Part shown: piece after piece, positions 25,089 to 33,901 of the stretch
Position numbering within the stretch: position 1 is the first letter of the stretch
Layout of the letters: each line of letters starts with the position of its first letter
Assembly (NCBI RefSeq): GCF_003202435.1
Contig: NZ_QJHK01000029.1
Location: 1 to 47,767 of the forward strand
From: Flavobacterium cheongpyeongense
GTDB taxonomy: Bacteria > Bacteroidota > Bacteroidia > Flavobacteriales > Flavobacteriaceae
Length of the DNA stretch: 47,767 nucleotides
Direction: 5' to 3'
Made by a program: the position numbers and the translations under genes
Notes under the pieces: model-generated
Told to the model about the DNA's origin: nothing
Seen by the model: the letters and a program-made list of their open reading frames with translations, nothing else
Database searches by the model: none

Positions 25089-25832
25089 TTATTTTTTCCA
25101 GTTCAGCTGTAAGGCAAAACAGGTTTTTTCTCCTTTTGTAATGCTGAATCTGGAGTTTTCTTTTTCATCGTTTTCGTGAATTTCAACGGTATCTTTTAAG
25201 GATAATTCTTTCATGAAATTCATTTCAAAGCTTTCTACTTCTTGTTTCAGGATTTTTTTAGGATCAACATGATCCAGACACCATTCAAGGTATTTAACAT
25301 TATTAACGTGATTGACAATATCCAGATCTGATAAATAAACGTTTTTTTCAAATACAAATTCTTTTTCGTGATTGATGTTTATTTTTGAAAAACCTTCTTT
25401 TGTGGCTCTTTTTTCAGGGTATAATTCAAAATGTTCATACGGCAATGCCAAAGCTTCCGGACGACGTAACTGGGTGTTAAAAACAGCCCAGTAGGTTTCT
25501 GAACCTACTATTTTTTTTCCGTTGACATGCATTTCAAGCGCACGTACAGAACGAGAGTTTTCAAGACTATTGATCCATGTGGTTACGGTAACAAGATCTC
25601 CGGATTTTGGCAAAGCGGTAATTTCTACACGCATTCTGCTTAAAACCCAGGCCTGGTGAAATTCCTGCATGTCATTAAAACTGATGCCGCCGATTTCAGA
25701 ATGTGCTGCAGCAGTAAGTTGTAAAATATTACATAGATCTGTATATTTCAAGCCCCCCCCGGGTGTACATTGTGTAAAATTGATTTCCCAGTCTTTGCTT
25801 AGAATGGAGGTAAAGTTTGGTGATATTGGCAT
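25089..25832 (-). CDS. Acyl-ACP thioesterase
   Basis: 247 residues with two hot-dog folds. The second contains LDIVNHVNNVKYLEWCLDH (about residues 169-187), the Asp/Asn/His-bearing motif of FatA/FatB-type thioesterases; the first has QAWVLSRMRVEI. It releases fatty acids from acyl carrier protein. A run of eight G (minus strand, 25753-25760) encodes part of CTPGGGL and keeps the frame open. It lies 60 bases downstream of miaA on the same strand. Confidence 0.85.
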   Translation of the reverse strand: MPISPNFTSILSKDWEINFTQCTPGGGLKYTDLCNILQLTAAAHSEIGGISFNDMQEFHQAWVLSRMRVEITALPKSGDLVTVTTWINSLENSRSVRALEMHVNGKKIVGSETYWAVFNTQLRRPEALALPYEHFELYPEKRATKEGFSKININHEKEFVFEKNVYLSDLDIVNHVNNVKYLEWCLDHVDPKKILKQEVESFEMNFMKELSLKDTVEIHENDEKENSRFSITKGEKTCFALQLNWKK

Positions 25833-25892
25833 TTTAGAATTCTTAGATTATTAGATTTTTTGGAAAAAAGAGAATAGAAAATAGAAAAAAGA

Positions 25893-26825
25893 TTATTGAT
25901 GACCTTGTTTTGCAATTTCGTCAATATAATTTATAATTTCTTTTCTGTTAACAGCATAATCAAACCATTTGGTGTTTTCATTTCGTTTGAACCACGTTAA
26001 TTGTCTTTTAGAAAATCTTCGGGTGTTTTTTTTGATTTCGTCTATGGCAAAAGGCAACGTAAAATCTCCATCAAAATAACTGAATAATTCTCTATAACCG
26101 ACCGTTTGAAGAGCGTTTAATGTTTTATTAGGATATAGGGCTTTTGCCTCTTCAAGTAAACCTTTGTTCATCATAATAGCAACACGCTCATTGATGCGGT
26201 TGTAAATTATTTCCCTTTCGGCTTCTAAACCAATTAAGACAGGAGTGAAGTTTCGGTTGTTTTTCTTTTGATTAAGAAACGATGAATACGGTTTTCCTGT
26301 TGCGATGCAGACTTCTGTAAAGCGCATCATTCGTTGTGGATTTTGTAAGGTCTGCGGGTTTTCTAAACTAATTTTCTGAAAATAGTCGGGATCCAGTTTT
26401 TTTAATTGTTCCTGAAGATATTTGATTCCGGATTTTTCATAATTTAAATTTACTTCTGAACGTACTTTTGAATCGATTTCGGGGAATTCATCAAAGCCTT
26501 TTAAAACGGCATCGACATACAATCCGGAGCCTCCAATCAGAATGGTAAAATCATTATTTTGAAACAATTCTTCGATTTTTGCTAAGGCTTCTTTTTCGTA
26601 ATCGCCAACGGTATACTTCCCGAATATCGATTTATTCTGAATAAAATGGTGTTTTGCGGCTGCCAGTTCTTCCTGATCCGGAACGGCTGTTCCGATAGTC
26701 ATTTCTTTGAAAAACTGTCGGCTGTCACACGATATGATCTCGCATTTGAAATGTTGTGCCAAAGCAATACTTAAAGCTGTTTTGCCTATTGCTGTTGGTC
26801 CGACGATGGTTATTAGGTATTTCAT
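25893..26825 (-). CDS. miaA: tRNA dimethylallyltransferase
   Basis: 310 residues. Adds a dimethylallyl group to A37 of tRNAs reading UNN codons. The P-loop IVGPTAIGKTALSIALA (about residues 7-23), ISCDSRQFFKEMTIGTAVP (about 33-51), LIGGSGLYVDAVLKGF and the late TRRFSKRQLTWFKR are all characteristic. Normal length. Upstream lies a 5' region of about 100 bases with a -7 box; thioesterase follows. Confidence 0.96.
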   Translation of the reverse strand: MKYLITIVGPTAIGKTALSIALAQHFKCEIISCDSRQFFKEMTIGTAVPDQEELAAAKHHFIQNKSIFGKYTVGDYEKEALAKIEELFQNNDFTILIGGSGLYVDAVLKGFDEFPEIDSKVRSEVNLNYEKSGIKYLQEQLKKLDPDYFQKISLENPQTLQNPQRMMRFTEVCIATGKPYSSFLNQKKNNRNFTPVLIGLEAEREIIYNRINERVAIMMNKGLLEEAKALYPNKTLNALQTVGYRELFSYFDGDFTLPFAIDEIKKNTRRFSKRQLTWFKRNENTKWFDYAVNRKEIINYIDEIAKQGHQ

Positions 26826-26932
26826 GTTTTTTTTAGCCCGGATGGAAATGAAAACCCCGGACTTATATTTGTTAGTTTTTTTGGAATAAAAGAAGCGACT
26901 TTAGAAGCTACTTTTATGACTTAAAAAAACAA

Positions 26933-26940
26933 CAAATATA
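26933..26940 (-). promoter_or_regulatory. -7 promoter element of the miaA operon
   Basis: Reads TATATTTG on the minus strand. The leader between it and miaA contains a direct repeat (GAAGCGACTTTA, GAAGCTACTTTT on the plus strand). Confidence 0.45.
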
Positions 26941-27081
26941 AGGAGGAGTTGCAATGTACAGCCGGAAATAGCTTCATAAATTAACTATTGGACAATTTGT
27001 TTCTGCAATCATAAGAAAATCTGTCAACATTGCGATTTTTTGTTTTTTCATATCCTTGAAGATGATGAATCCTTTGTGTTA

Positions 27082-28449
27082 CTAAAAATAAAGTATTTTC
27101 AACGATTTGCTTTTTCGGATATATTGCTGAATGATATTCTTTACATCTCGATTGTGCTGCATTGGGATTAGAATTTTTTTCAGGATCTCAATATTGGTAA
27201 TCTGGTAATTTAAATCATAATAGGCGTATCCTTTGTAAATGCCGTCTTCTATTAAAATAGCGCTTCGTTCGTTTATGTTTCGACCCCTGTCCAGCAAAAT
27301 CATGCTTTTGTTTTCGAAACTATTTTCAGAGATAAATTGCTGTACCCTTAAATTATAGATTTCCGGTGTGATTTCGCCAATACATGCACCATCACATTCT
27401 TTGATTTTATATTGAAAACACTCTTTTTTGGTTTGATATAAACCTGTAAGTTTTTGGCACAAATGGTATTTTGCCGTGAATTTGAAAAGCGCATTTTTTC
27501 CTTCCTGCAAAGAAGCAAATGAGGTGATTTCTTTTTTACGGCCGTCAGCTTTGCCCAGTCTTATATTTAAATAGCCGTTTGAATCTTTTTCGACATAAAT
27601 TGCAAACGGGAAAAAAGATTTTTTTTGTGATCTGTTGTGTCTTGGACGGTTTATTTTTATTTCTTCACTTTCTTTCAGCAAAGCGATTAATTCGCTTCCG
27701 GTTTCCTCATACGTTATTGTAAAAACTTCAACCTGAATTTTTTTGCTTTTTGTTGTAATTCCGGTAAAATGCTGGTTGACTCTTTTTCGAATATTTAAAC
27801 TTTTACCGATGTAAATTAAATTTCCGCCTTCGTTATGAATGTAATAAACACCTGTTTTGGCAGGCATTTGATTTACAAGATCCTGAAGTTTGGGCGAAAT
27901 TCCTTTTTCAATTTCAAATTTTATAAAATCGTTGAGGATGGTTTTTTCGAGGTCTTTTTCTAATAATATTTTGAACAGTTTTGTTGTTGCTATGGCATCT
28001 CCGCTTGCGCGATGTCTGTCGGCTATTGGAATTCCGAGGGAACGTACTAATTTTCCAAGGCTGTAGGAAGGCTGTTGAGGAATTAATTTTTGAGCCAGTT
28101 CAACCGTACAAAGTGTTTTAGATTCGAAGTTATAACCTAAACGTCTAAATTCGGTACGGAGAATTCGATAATCAAATGAAGCGTTGTGAGCTACAATGAT
28201 ACAATCAGATGTGATTTCGATGATTCGTTTGGCTACCTCATAAAATTTAGGTGCAGAACTCAGCATAGCATTATTGATTCCGGTTAATTTAGCCACAAAA
28301 GGCTGAATCGGAATTTCGGGATTCACAAGGCTAATGAACTGGTCTACGACTTCGTGTCCATCAAATTTATAGATGGCTATTTCGGTAATTCCTTCTTCAT
28401 TAAACTGGCCTCCGGTGGTTTCTATGTCTAGTATTGCGTACATTTTCAA
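27082..28449 (-). CDS. DnaQ-type 3'-5' exonuclease fused to a GIY-YIG nuclease domain
   Basis: 455 residues. Residues about 1-165 are a DEDDh exonuclease (YAILDIETTGGQ; AHNASFDYRILRTEF; HRASGDAIATTKLF). Residues about 195-275 are a GIY-YIG domain (GVYYIHNEGGNLIYIGKSLN with following RKRVNQHF). The C-terminal ~170 residues include a Cys-rich stretch (CQKLTGLYQTKKEC, then CDGAC) as in UvrC/Cho relatives. The family is widespread in Bacteroidota and often annotated as DNA polymerase III epsilon; repair nicking plus trimming is a sensible inference, not shown. Confidence 0.88.
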   Translation of the reverse strand: MKMYAILDIETTGGQFNEEGITEIAIYKFDGHEVVDQFISLVNPEIPIQPFVAKLTGINNAMLSSAPKFYEVAKRIIEITSDCIIVAHNASFDYRILRTEFRRLGYNFESKTLCTVELAQKLIPQQPSYSLGKLVRSLGIPIADRHRASGDAIATTKLFKILLEKDLEKTILNDFIKFEIEKGISPKLQDLVNQMPAKTGVYYIHNEGGNLIYIGKSLNIRKRVNQHFTGITTKSKKIQVEVFTITYEETGSELIALLKESEEIKINRPRHNRSQKKSFFPFAIYVEKDSNGYLNIRLGKADGRKKEITSFASLQEGKNALFKFTAKYHLCQKLTGLYQTKKECFQYKIKECDGACIGEITPEIYNLRVQQFISENSFENKSMILLDRGRNINERSAILIEDGIYKGYAYYDLNYQITNIEILKKILIPMQHNRDVKNIIQQYIRKSKSLKILYF

Positions 28450-28562
28450 ATGTCAAAAATCAATGGCAATATCAAAAAGCAATATCAAAAATCAATGTCA
28501 ATTCTAATTTTAGAAAATTTGTCATTGTTATTTTGATTGTAATTGGCATTGCTATTGCAATT
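28450..28562. repeat. Low-complexity repeats before the exonuclease gene, right of the four-helix gene's 3' end
   Basis: Variants of CAATATCAAAAATCAATG and ATTGGCATTGCTATTGCAAT recur in both orientations. Similar units lie on the other side of the four-helix-bundle gene. Confidence 0.55.
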
Positions 28563-28565
28563 GAT

Positions 28566-28913
28566 TTATTTTTTATTTATTATCATTTTTGATGAAATTG
28601 CAATAAGTTGTTCTACTTCTGTTAGAAGTTTATTTCTTTTGTCGTTATCACCTTCTTTTATATAGTCTACTATTTTTAAAGAATTTCTGGATTCTTTTAA
28701 CTCTTTTATAACTAATGAAACTTTAAAAATAAAATCTTTATCTGTTATGGTTCCCTGGGCTTCTCCAAAATTTAAAGAAGCACTTCCCGATGATCTGATT
28801 AACTGGTTTTTATAATATTCATTTTCAAATAGCTTTTCCAATTGTCGTGTAAAGAAAATACATTCTCCTGCAAAACGAACCAATCGATCTTCAAAATTGA
28901 ATATTTTTTTCAT
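28566..28913 (-). CDS. Four-helix-bundle protein (23S rRNA intervening-sequence protein family)
   Basis: 115 residues. The opening FEDRLVRFAGECIFFTRQL and the core QLIRSSGSASLNFGEAQG are hallmarks of the S23/IVP-like four-helix family, which also includes diversity-generating-retroelement Avd proteins. Despite the family name it is not inside an rRNA gene. Short AT-rich repeats of the same kind lie on both sides (28450-28562 and 28914-28990), which suggests the gene and its flanks moved here as one piece. Function unknown. Confidence 0.85.
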   Translation of the reverse strand: MKKIFNFEDRLVRFAGECIFFTRQLEKLFENEYYKNQLIRSSGSASLNFGEAQGTITDKDFIFKVSLVIKELKESRNSLKIVDYIKEGDNDKRNKLLTEVEQLIAISSKMIINKK

Positions 28914-28990
28914 TTAAAATTTAAAATTGATATTGCAATTGAAATTAATTTTTGCCATTGCAATTGATTTTTGATATTGTAATTGATATT
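28914..28990. repeat. Low-complexity repeats upstream of the four-helix gene
   Basis: Units such as ATTGATATTGCAATTG and TTGATATTGTAATTGATATT alternate here, matching the style of the repeats at 28450-28562. Confidence 0.55.
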
Positions 28991-28996
28991 GAAAAA

Positions 28997-29686
28997 TCAT
29001 CTTCCTCCAAAAATGCTGCTTCCAATTCTAACCATTGTGCTTCCACATTCTATAGCAAGTTGGTAATCGCCGGACATTCCCATTGAAATCGTAGAAAAAT
29101 GTACTGTAGTAGAAATACATTGTTGTGTGTCTCTGCATTGTGCATCTTTATTTTGCAACGAATCAAAAATCGATTTTAAGTGCAGAAATTCTTTTTTGAT
29201 CTGTTCCTGATTTTCTGTAAAAGTCGCCATTCCCATCAATCCTAAGATACGAATATTTTTCATTTCTTTAAATTCAGAACAAGACAATAATTCGGTCAGT
29301 TCTTTTTCGTCAAGACCAAATTTAGTTTCTTCTTCGGCGATGTATATTTGAAGCAGGCAATCAATAATTCGGTTGTTTTTTAAAGCCTGTTTATTGATTT
29401 CCTGTAATAATTTTAAGCTGTCAACCCCATGAATCAAATGGACAAACGGCGCCATAAATTTGACTTTATTCGTCTGAACATGACCAATCATGTGCCATTC
29501 AATATCTTTTGGCATTTGTTCGTATTTCTCGGCCATTTCCTGGATTTTATTTTCTCCAAAAATACGTTGTCCTGCTTCGTAGGCCTGCATTAAATCTGAA
29601 ACAGGTTTTGTTTTTGAAACCGCAACCAATGTTACGTGTTCTGGTATTTTAGCTTTAATCGAATTTAAATTTGATGCTATTGACAT
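28997..29686 (-). CDS. yggS: PLP homeostasis protein, YggS family
   Basis: 229 residues, single-domain type III PLP fold. The PLP lysine lies in VTLVAVSKTKPVSDL (about residue 25). GENKIQEMAEKY, WHMIGHVQTNKVKF and the C-terminal SMGMSGDYQLAIECGSTMVRIG complete the signature. The family controls vitamin B6 and amino-acid balance without a known catalytic reaction. It lies 11 bases after the dehydrogenase gene, so they share a transcript. Confidence 0.95.
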   Translation of the reverse strand: MSIASNLNSIKAKIPEHVTLVAVSKTKPVSDLMQAYEAGQRIFGENKIQEMAEKYEQMPKDIEWHMIGHVQTNKVKFMAPFVHLIHGVDSLKLLQEINKQALKNNRIIDCLLQIYIAEEETKFGLDEKELTELLSCSEFKEMKNIRILGLMGMATFTENQEQIKKEFLHLKSIFDSLQNKDAQCRDTQQCISTTVHFSTISMGMSGDYQLAIECGSTMVRIGSSIFGGR

Positions 29687-29697
29687 TATTTTATTTT

Positions 29698-30591
29698 TTA
29701 TGCTGAAAGAAATTGTTTAGAAATTTTCTCTGCTTTTTTACTTTCACTGTAATCATAAAACCCCTCTCCTGATTTTACGCCTAATTTTCCGGCTCTTACC
29801 ATATTTACCAATAACGGGCAAGGGGCATATTTAGGGTTTTTGAACCCATCATACATTACATTTAAAATGGCCAGACAAACGTCAAGGCCAATAAAATCAG
29901 CTAATTGAAGCGGTCCCATTGGGTGTCCCATACCTAATTTCATAACGGTATCGATTTCATAAACTCCTGCGACTTTGTTATATAACGTTTCAATTGCCTC
30001 ATTTAGCATAGGCATCAAAATTCTGTTGGCCACAAAACCAGGATAATCGTTTACTTCAACAGGTGTTTTGCCTAATTTTTCAGATAAATTCATGATAATT
30101 TTAGTGACCTCATCACTGGTATTGTATCCGCGAATGATCTCAACCAGCTTCATGATCGGAACCGGATTCATAAAATGCATTCCGATCACTCGTTCGGGAT
30201 GAGCGACTACTGCTCCGATTTGTGTAATTGAAATAGACGAAGTATTGGTTGCTAAAATCGTATTATGTGAACAGGATTCGTTTAATTGTCTGAAGATGTT
30301 TAGTTTTAGTTCAATATTTTCAGTGGCAGCTTCGACTACTAAATCTACCCCGACAACTCCGTCTTTAATATCGGTATAGGTAATGATATTGGTAATTGTT
30401 CTGACAACATCTTCTTGTGTAATTGTTCCTTTGCTTAACATTCGTTCCAGATTGGCAGCAATAGTCGCCATTCCTTTGTCTAATGATTTTTCAGAAACAT
30501 CAATCAGTTTTACAGTAAAACCGCTTTGTGCAAAAGTATGGGCAATTCCGTTACCCATAGTTCCGGCACCAATTACAGCTATAGTTTTCAT
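29698..30591 (-). CDS. 3-hydroxyacyl-CoA (3-hydroxybutyryl-CoA) dehydrogenase
   Basis: 297 residues. The N-terminal NAD motif VIGAGTMGNGIAHTFAQSG (about residues 5-23) and the catalytic region VIGMHFMNPVPIMKLVEII (His at about 140) are clear. The C-terminal domain (PGFVANRILMPMLNEA; GMGHPMGPLQLADFIGLD) fits the family. It oxidises 3-hydroxyacyl-CoA in beta-oxidation or butyrate metabolism. First gene of an operon with yggS. Confidence 0.94.
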   Translation of the reverse strand: MKTIAVIGAGTMGNGIAHTFAQSGFTVKLIDVSEKSLDKGMATIAANLERMLSKGTITQEDVVRTITNIITYTDIKDGVVGVDLVVEAATENIELKLNIFRQLNESCSHNTILATNTSSISITQIGAVVAHPERVIGMHFMNPVPIMKLVEIIRGYNTSDEVTKIIMNLSEKLGKTPVEVNDYPGFVANRILMPMLNEAIETLYNKVAGVYEIDTVMKLGMGHPMGPLQLADFIGLDVCLAILNVMYDGFKNPKYAPCPLLVNMVRAGKLGVKSGEGFYDYSESKKAEKISKQFLSA

Positions 30592-30619
30592 TTAATTTTG
30601 TATTTGTATTTTAAAAGTT

Positions 30620-30656
30620 AAGGTTTAAAGTTGCTTTTCAGCAAGCTTTAAACCTT
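30620..30656. terminator. Hairpin after the Gfo/Idh/MocA gene
   Basis: AAGGTTTAAAG (30620-30630) pairs with CTTTAAACCTT (30646-30656), with an inner TTGC/GCAA pair. T-run support is weak on the minus strand, so terminator function is tentative. Confidence 0.45.
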
Positions 30657-30680
30657 AAAGTTACGACTTATTATTTTGTC

Positions 30681-31646
30681 TTATTTTTTAAAGCAGTCAA
30701 TAATTTGGTAGGCCACGCGCAATGCGTCAGTTGCCTGCTCTAATGTTACAACCGGAATGGTATCATTATTTATAGCATCTGCAAATGAATTTAATTCATC
30801 GAGAATGGCGTTGTTTTGTTCAACATCCGGATTGGTGAAATAAATTTGTTTTTTAACACCTTCGGCATTTTGCAGGATCATATCAAAATCACCCGGAACT
30901 TCAGGGGCATCTTTCATACGAACGACTTCACATTTTTTCTCCAGAAAGTCTACTGATATATAAGCATCTTTTTGAAAAAAACGGGTTTTACGCATGTTTT
31001 TCATTGAAATTCGGCTTGCAGTTAAGTTTGCTACACAGCCATTTTCGAATTCAATTCGGGCATTGGCAATATCCGGAGTTTCACTAATCACCGATACACC
31101 GCTTGCACTGATGTTTTTAACTTTTGAATTTACAACACTTAAAATAGCATCAATATCATGAATCATCAAATCCAGAACCACAGGTACATCTGTTCCCCTT
31201 GGATTAAACTCGGCCAGACGATGCGTTTCTATAAACATCGGATTTTCGATCATGTTTTTTGTCGCAATAAATGCAGGATTAAAACGCTCTACGTGACCCA
31301 CCTGTCCTTTTACACCGTGTTCTTTTGCCAAAGCGATAATTTCTTCGGCTTCTTCAACAGTGTTGGCGATTGGTTTTTCTATAAAAATATGTTTTCCTGA
31401 TTTAATGGCTACTTTGGCACATTTATAGTGCGAAAGTGTCGGGGTTACAATATCGATTACATCCACAGCGTGGATTAATTTTGCTATTGTGTTGAAGTTT
31501 TTATAGCCAAATTCTTTTGCAATTCTTTCGGCATTTTCCTGATTTTCGTCGTAAAATCCAACTAATTCGTATTTGTCAGATTGTTGTAATAAGCGTAAAT
31601 GTATTTTACCTAAGTGACCCGCACCTAAAACTCCTACTTTTAACAT
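30681..31646 (-). CDS. Gfo/Idh/MocA family NAD(P)-dependent oxidoreductase
   Basis: 321 residues. N-terminal Rossmann fold (VGVLGAGHLGKIHLRLLQQS, about residues 3-22) and the family motif HIFIEKPIANTVEEAEEII (about residues 89-107, with the EKP triad). The C-terminal domain begins near GHVERFNPAF. Substrates in this family are sugars, their derivatives or biliverdin; none can be chosen from sequence alone. Divergent from pcm. Confidence 0.92.
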   Translation of the reverse strand: MLKVGVLGAGHLGKIHLRLLQQSDKYELVGFYDENQENAERIAKEFGYKNFNTIAKLIHAVDVIDIVTPTLSHYKCAKVAIKSGKHIFIEKPIANTVEEAEEIIALAKEHGVKGQVGHVERFNPAFIATKNMIENPMFIETHRLAEFNPRGTDVPVVLDLMIHDIDAILSVVNSKVKNISASGVSVISETPDIANARIEFENGCVANLTASRISMKNMRKTRFFQKDAYISVDFLEKKCEVVRMKDAPEVPGDFDMILQNAEGVKKQIYFTNPDVEQNNAILDELNSFADAINNDTIPVVTLEQATDALRVAYQIIDCFKK

Positions 31647-31662
31647 GAGTATGTATTTTAAA

Positions 31663-31670
31663 CAAAAATA
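31663..31670 (-). promoter_or_regulatory. -7 promoter element of the Gfo/Idh/MocA gene
   Basis: Reads TATTTTTG on the minus strand, 16 bases upstream of the start codon. Confidence 0.5.
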
Positions 31671-31814
31671 TAATTTATTTGTTGAAAGTGAAAATGAATT
31701 TAGCTAATTATGAATTGTAAATAATCAGTAGTGGTTTTTGACTTTCGACTTTTGACTTTCAACTGTATTAATTTAATAATTAAAAATCAATATTTAATTT
31801 ACTGTTTTGTTTCT

Positions 31815-31822
31815 TATTTTTG
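31815..31822 (+). promoter_or_regulatory. -7 promoter element of pcm
   Basis: TATTTTTG matches TAnnTTTG, 21 bases before the TTG start codon of pcm. The 31731-31770 stretch upstream consists of short repeats of TTGACTTTC type. Confidence 0.55.
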
Positions 31823-31843
31823 CGAAAATAAAACCTACCTATT

Positions 31844-32485
31844 TTGAAAGATACTGCCAAACATCAAGGACTTCGCAATCAATTAGTAAGCACTCTGGAA
31901 CAAAAAGGGATTACTGACAGAGCGGTTTTAGATGCGATAAAAAAAATCCCAAGACATCTTTTTTTAAATTCGAGTTTTGAAGATTATGCTTATCAGGATA
32001 AGGCTTTTCCTATAGGGGCAGGACAAACTATTTCTCAGCCTTACACGGTTGCTTTTCAATCGCAGTTGTTAGAAGTAAAAAAAGACCATAAAATTCTTGA
32101 AATTGGTACGGGTTCTGGCTATCAGACTGCTGTTTTGTTTATGCTTGGCGCTAAAGTGTATAGCGTTGAAAGACAGAAAGAGCTGTTTAAAACTACGTCT
32201 AATTTATTTCCGAAACTAAACATCAGACCTAAGCACCTTTCTTTTGGAGATGGTTATAAAGGACTTCCAAATCATGCTCCGTTTGACAGCATTATTGTTA
32301 CCGCTGGTGCTCCGTTTATCCCGCAACCTTTAATGGCGCAATTGAAAATAGGAGGCAGACTGGTGATTCCGCTTGGGGAAGATGTTCAGATTATGACTTT
32401 ATTAATTCGAAAAAACGAAACTCAGTTTGAAAAACATGAGTTTGGAGAGTTTCGATTTGTTCCTTTATTGGAAGATAAAAATTAA
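31844..32485 (+). CDS. pcm: Protein-L-isoaspartate O-methyltransferase
   Basis: 213 residues. Methylates abnormal isoaspartyl residues so they can be repaired. PIGAGQTISQPYTVAFQSQLL (about residues 52-72), the SAM loop LEIGTGSGYQTAVL and VTAGAPFIPQPLMAQLKIGG are diagnostic. The start codon is TTG (bases 31844-31846, KDTAKHQGLRNQL follows); no ATG lies in a sensible place, and the -7 box sits just upstream. Confidence 0.95.
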   Translation: MKDTAKHQGLRNQLVSTLEQKGITDRAVLDAIKKIPRHLFLNSSFEDYAYQDKAFPIGAGQTISQPYTVAFQSQLLEVKKDHKILEIGTGSGYQTAVLFMLGAKVYSVERQKELFKTTSNLFPKLNIRPKHLSFGDGYKGLPNHAPFDSIIVTAGAPFIPQPLMAQLKIGGRLVIPLGEDVQIMTLLIRKNETQFEKHEFGEFRFVPLLEDKN

Positions 32486-32523
32486 AAAATATCCCATCAA
32501 ATCCTATTTATGGGATATTTTAT
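32486..32523 (+). terminator. Intrinsic terminator after pcm
   Basis: AAAATATCCCAT (32486-32497) pairs with ATGGGATATTTT (32510-32521), starting directly after the stop codon. Confidence 0.8.
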
Positions 32524-32647
32524 AGTATATACCAGCTGGTTTTAAGTAAAATAAGTGTCAGGTTTAGCGAAGTAGAAGCTCTTTCATTATAAAATGCCTT
32601 CGAATTCGCTCAGGATGCTATTTCGTTTCTATAGAATAAAAATCTAC

Positions 32648-33880
32648 TTATTTAATTCTCCCAACCGATCCCGTTTCTGAGGGTACAAGTTCAAAAACCG
32701 ATGTAGGCGCAAGACCCGATTCAATTCTGTGAGAAACATACAAAATAGCAACATTGGTTTCTTGCTTGATTGTATTGATTAACTGAATCACCAAATCTAC
32801 ATTTTCATCGTCCAGACCTTCAACAGGTTCATCCAATATCAATAACGGCGGATGTTTTAAAACTGCACGAACAATCAGTGCTACCCTTTGCTGACCAATC
32901 GAAAGATCTATAAAACGTTTTCTTCTAAGCGAAGTCATTTCAATTACTTCCAGCCATTGTGCAACGATTTGTTTTTGTAAAGTTGTCGGTTCAATATACA
33001 ATCCGATAGAATCAAAAAACCCCGACAGGATCATTTCTTCAAGTGTATGGCTTTTTTGAAACAGATCCATCATGGCGGTGGTGTAAATTCCGATTTGCTT
33101 TTTTATTTCCCAGACACTTTCGCCACTTCCTTTTTTTCTTCCAAATAAAAATAAATCCTGACCGAATCCTTTTGGGTTATCGCCGGTAATTAAAGATAAA
33201 ATGGTACTTTTTCCTGAACCGTTCGGGCCAATTAACTGCCAAAATTCACCTTCTTTAATAGTCCAGGAAATGTTGTCAAGAATTTTTCTGTCTTCGTAAC
33301 TCACCGAAACGTTTTGCATCTTTATTAATTCACTTTTGTGAAAGCTATTCACTTCTAAAGCTTTTGGAATGGCAGCAGTATTTAAGGTTTTAAAATGACT
33401 TACCTCTTTTGAAATAGGATATAAAGTAAACGAATTGTCTTTGATCCAAACTTTATTCAGAACAAAATCCATCAAATCAACCGTACGATTTACCAATTGA
33501 ATGATGGAAACAGTATCGGTAAGTTTTTCGAGAGAAAGTGCCAAAGCCAGACGAGAAGCCTGATCTAAATGATCGAAAGGATTATCAAAAATAATAAAAT
33601 CCGGGCTTAGACTCATGCAGTATTTTAAGAATTCTTTTTTGCGTTCTCCTGATGAAAAAGTTCGTAATTGTCTGTGGGACTCCGGAGAAGCTTCAACCGA
33701 ATCGTACTGGTATTCTTTTTCAATGAATTTTTCGATTGAAATGTCTGAGAATAAGATTCCTTTCTGGTTATTAAAAACGGCTAACTCTTCTTTAGCTTCA
33801 CCTGAAAGCAGGGTGTCTATAAACTTTTTTTTATTGACCTGATTAGTTAAAAGGATGTCCCAATGTTGTTTTTGATGCAT
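32648..33880 (-). CDS. Tandem ABC ATPase, ModF-like
   Basis: 410 residues holding two ABC domains. The second (about residues 190-400) is complete: Walker A GPNGSGKST, signature LSIGQQR, Walker B LLILDEP, H-loop YVSHR. The first (about 1-170) is reduced: it keeps a signature-like FSSGERKK and Walker-B-like FIIFDNPFDHLD but has no recognisable Walker A. This fits ModF-type soluble ATPases; the substrate or role is unknown and no permease is adjacent. Last gene of a four-gene operon (21 bases after the sulfurtransferase). Confidence 0.82.
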   Translation of the reverse strand: MHQKQHWDILLTNQVNKKKFIDTLLSGEAKEELAVFNNQKGILFSDISIEKFIEKEYQYDSVEASPESHRQLRTFSSGERKKEFLKYCMSLSPDFIIFDNPFDHLDQASRLALALSLEKLTDTVSIIQLVNRTVDLMDFVLNKVWIKDNSFTLYPISKEVSHFKTLNTAAIPKALEVNSFHKSELIKMQNVSVSYEDRKILDNISWTIKEGEFWQLIGPNGSGKSTILSLITGDNPKGFGQDLFLFGRKKGSGESVWEIKKQIGIYTTAMMDLFQKSHTLEEMILSGFFDSIGLYIEPTTLQKQIVAQWLEVIEMTSLRRKRFIDLSIGQQRVALIVRAVLKHPPLLILDEPVEGLDDENVDLVIQLINTIKQETNVAILYVSHRIESGLAPTSVFELVPSETGSVGRIK

Positions 33881-33901
33881 TATGTATTTCTTGAAAGGAT
33901 A

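Noticed and set aside
25753..25760. Frameshift in the thioesterase caused by the G run
   Set aside because: The reading frame continues intact through the run and both hot-dog domains are complete.
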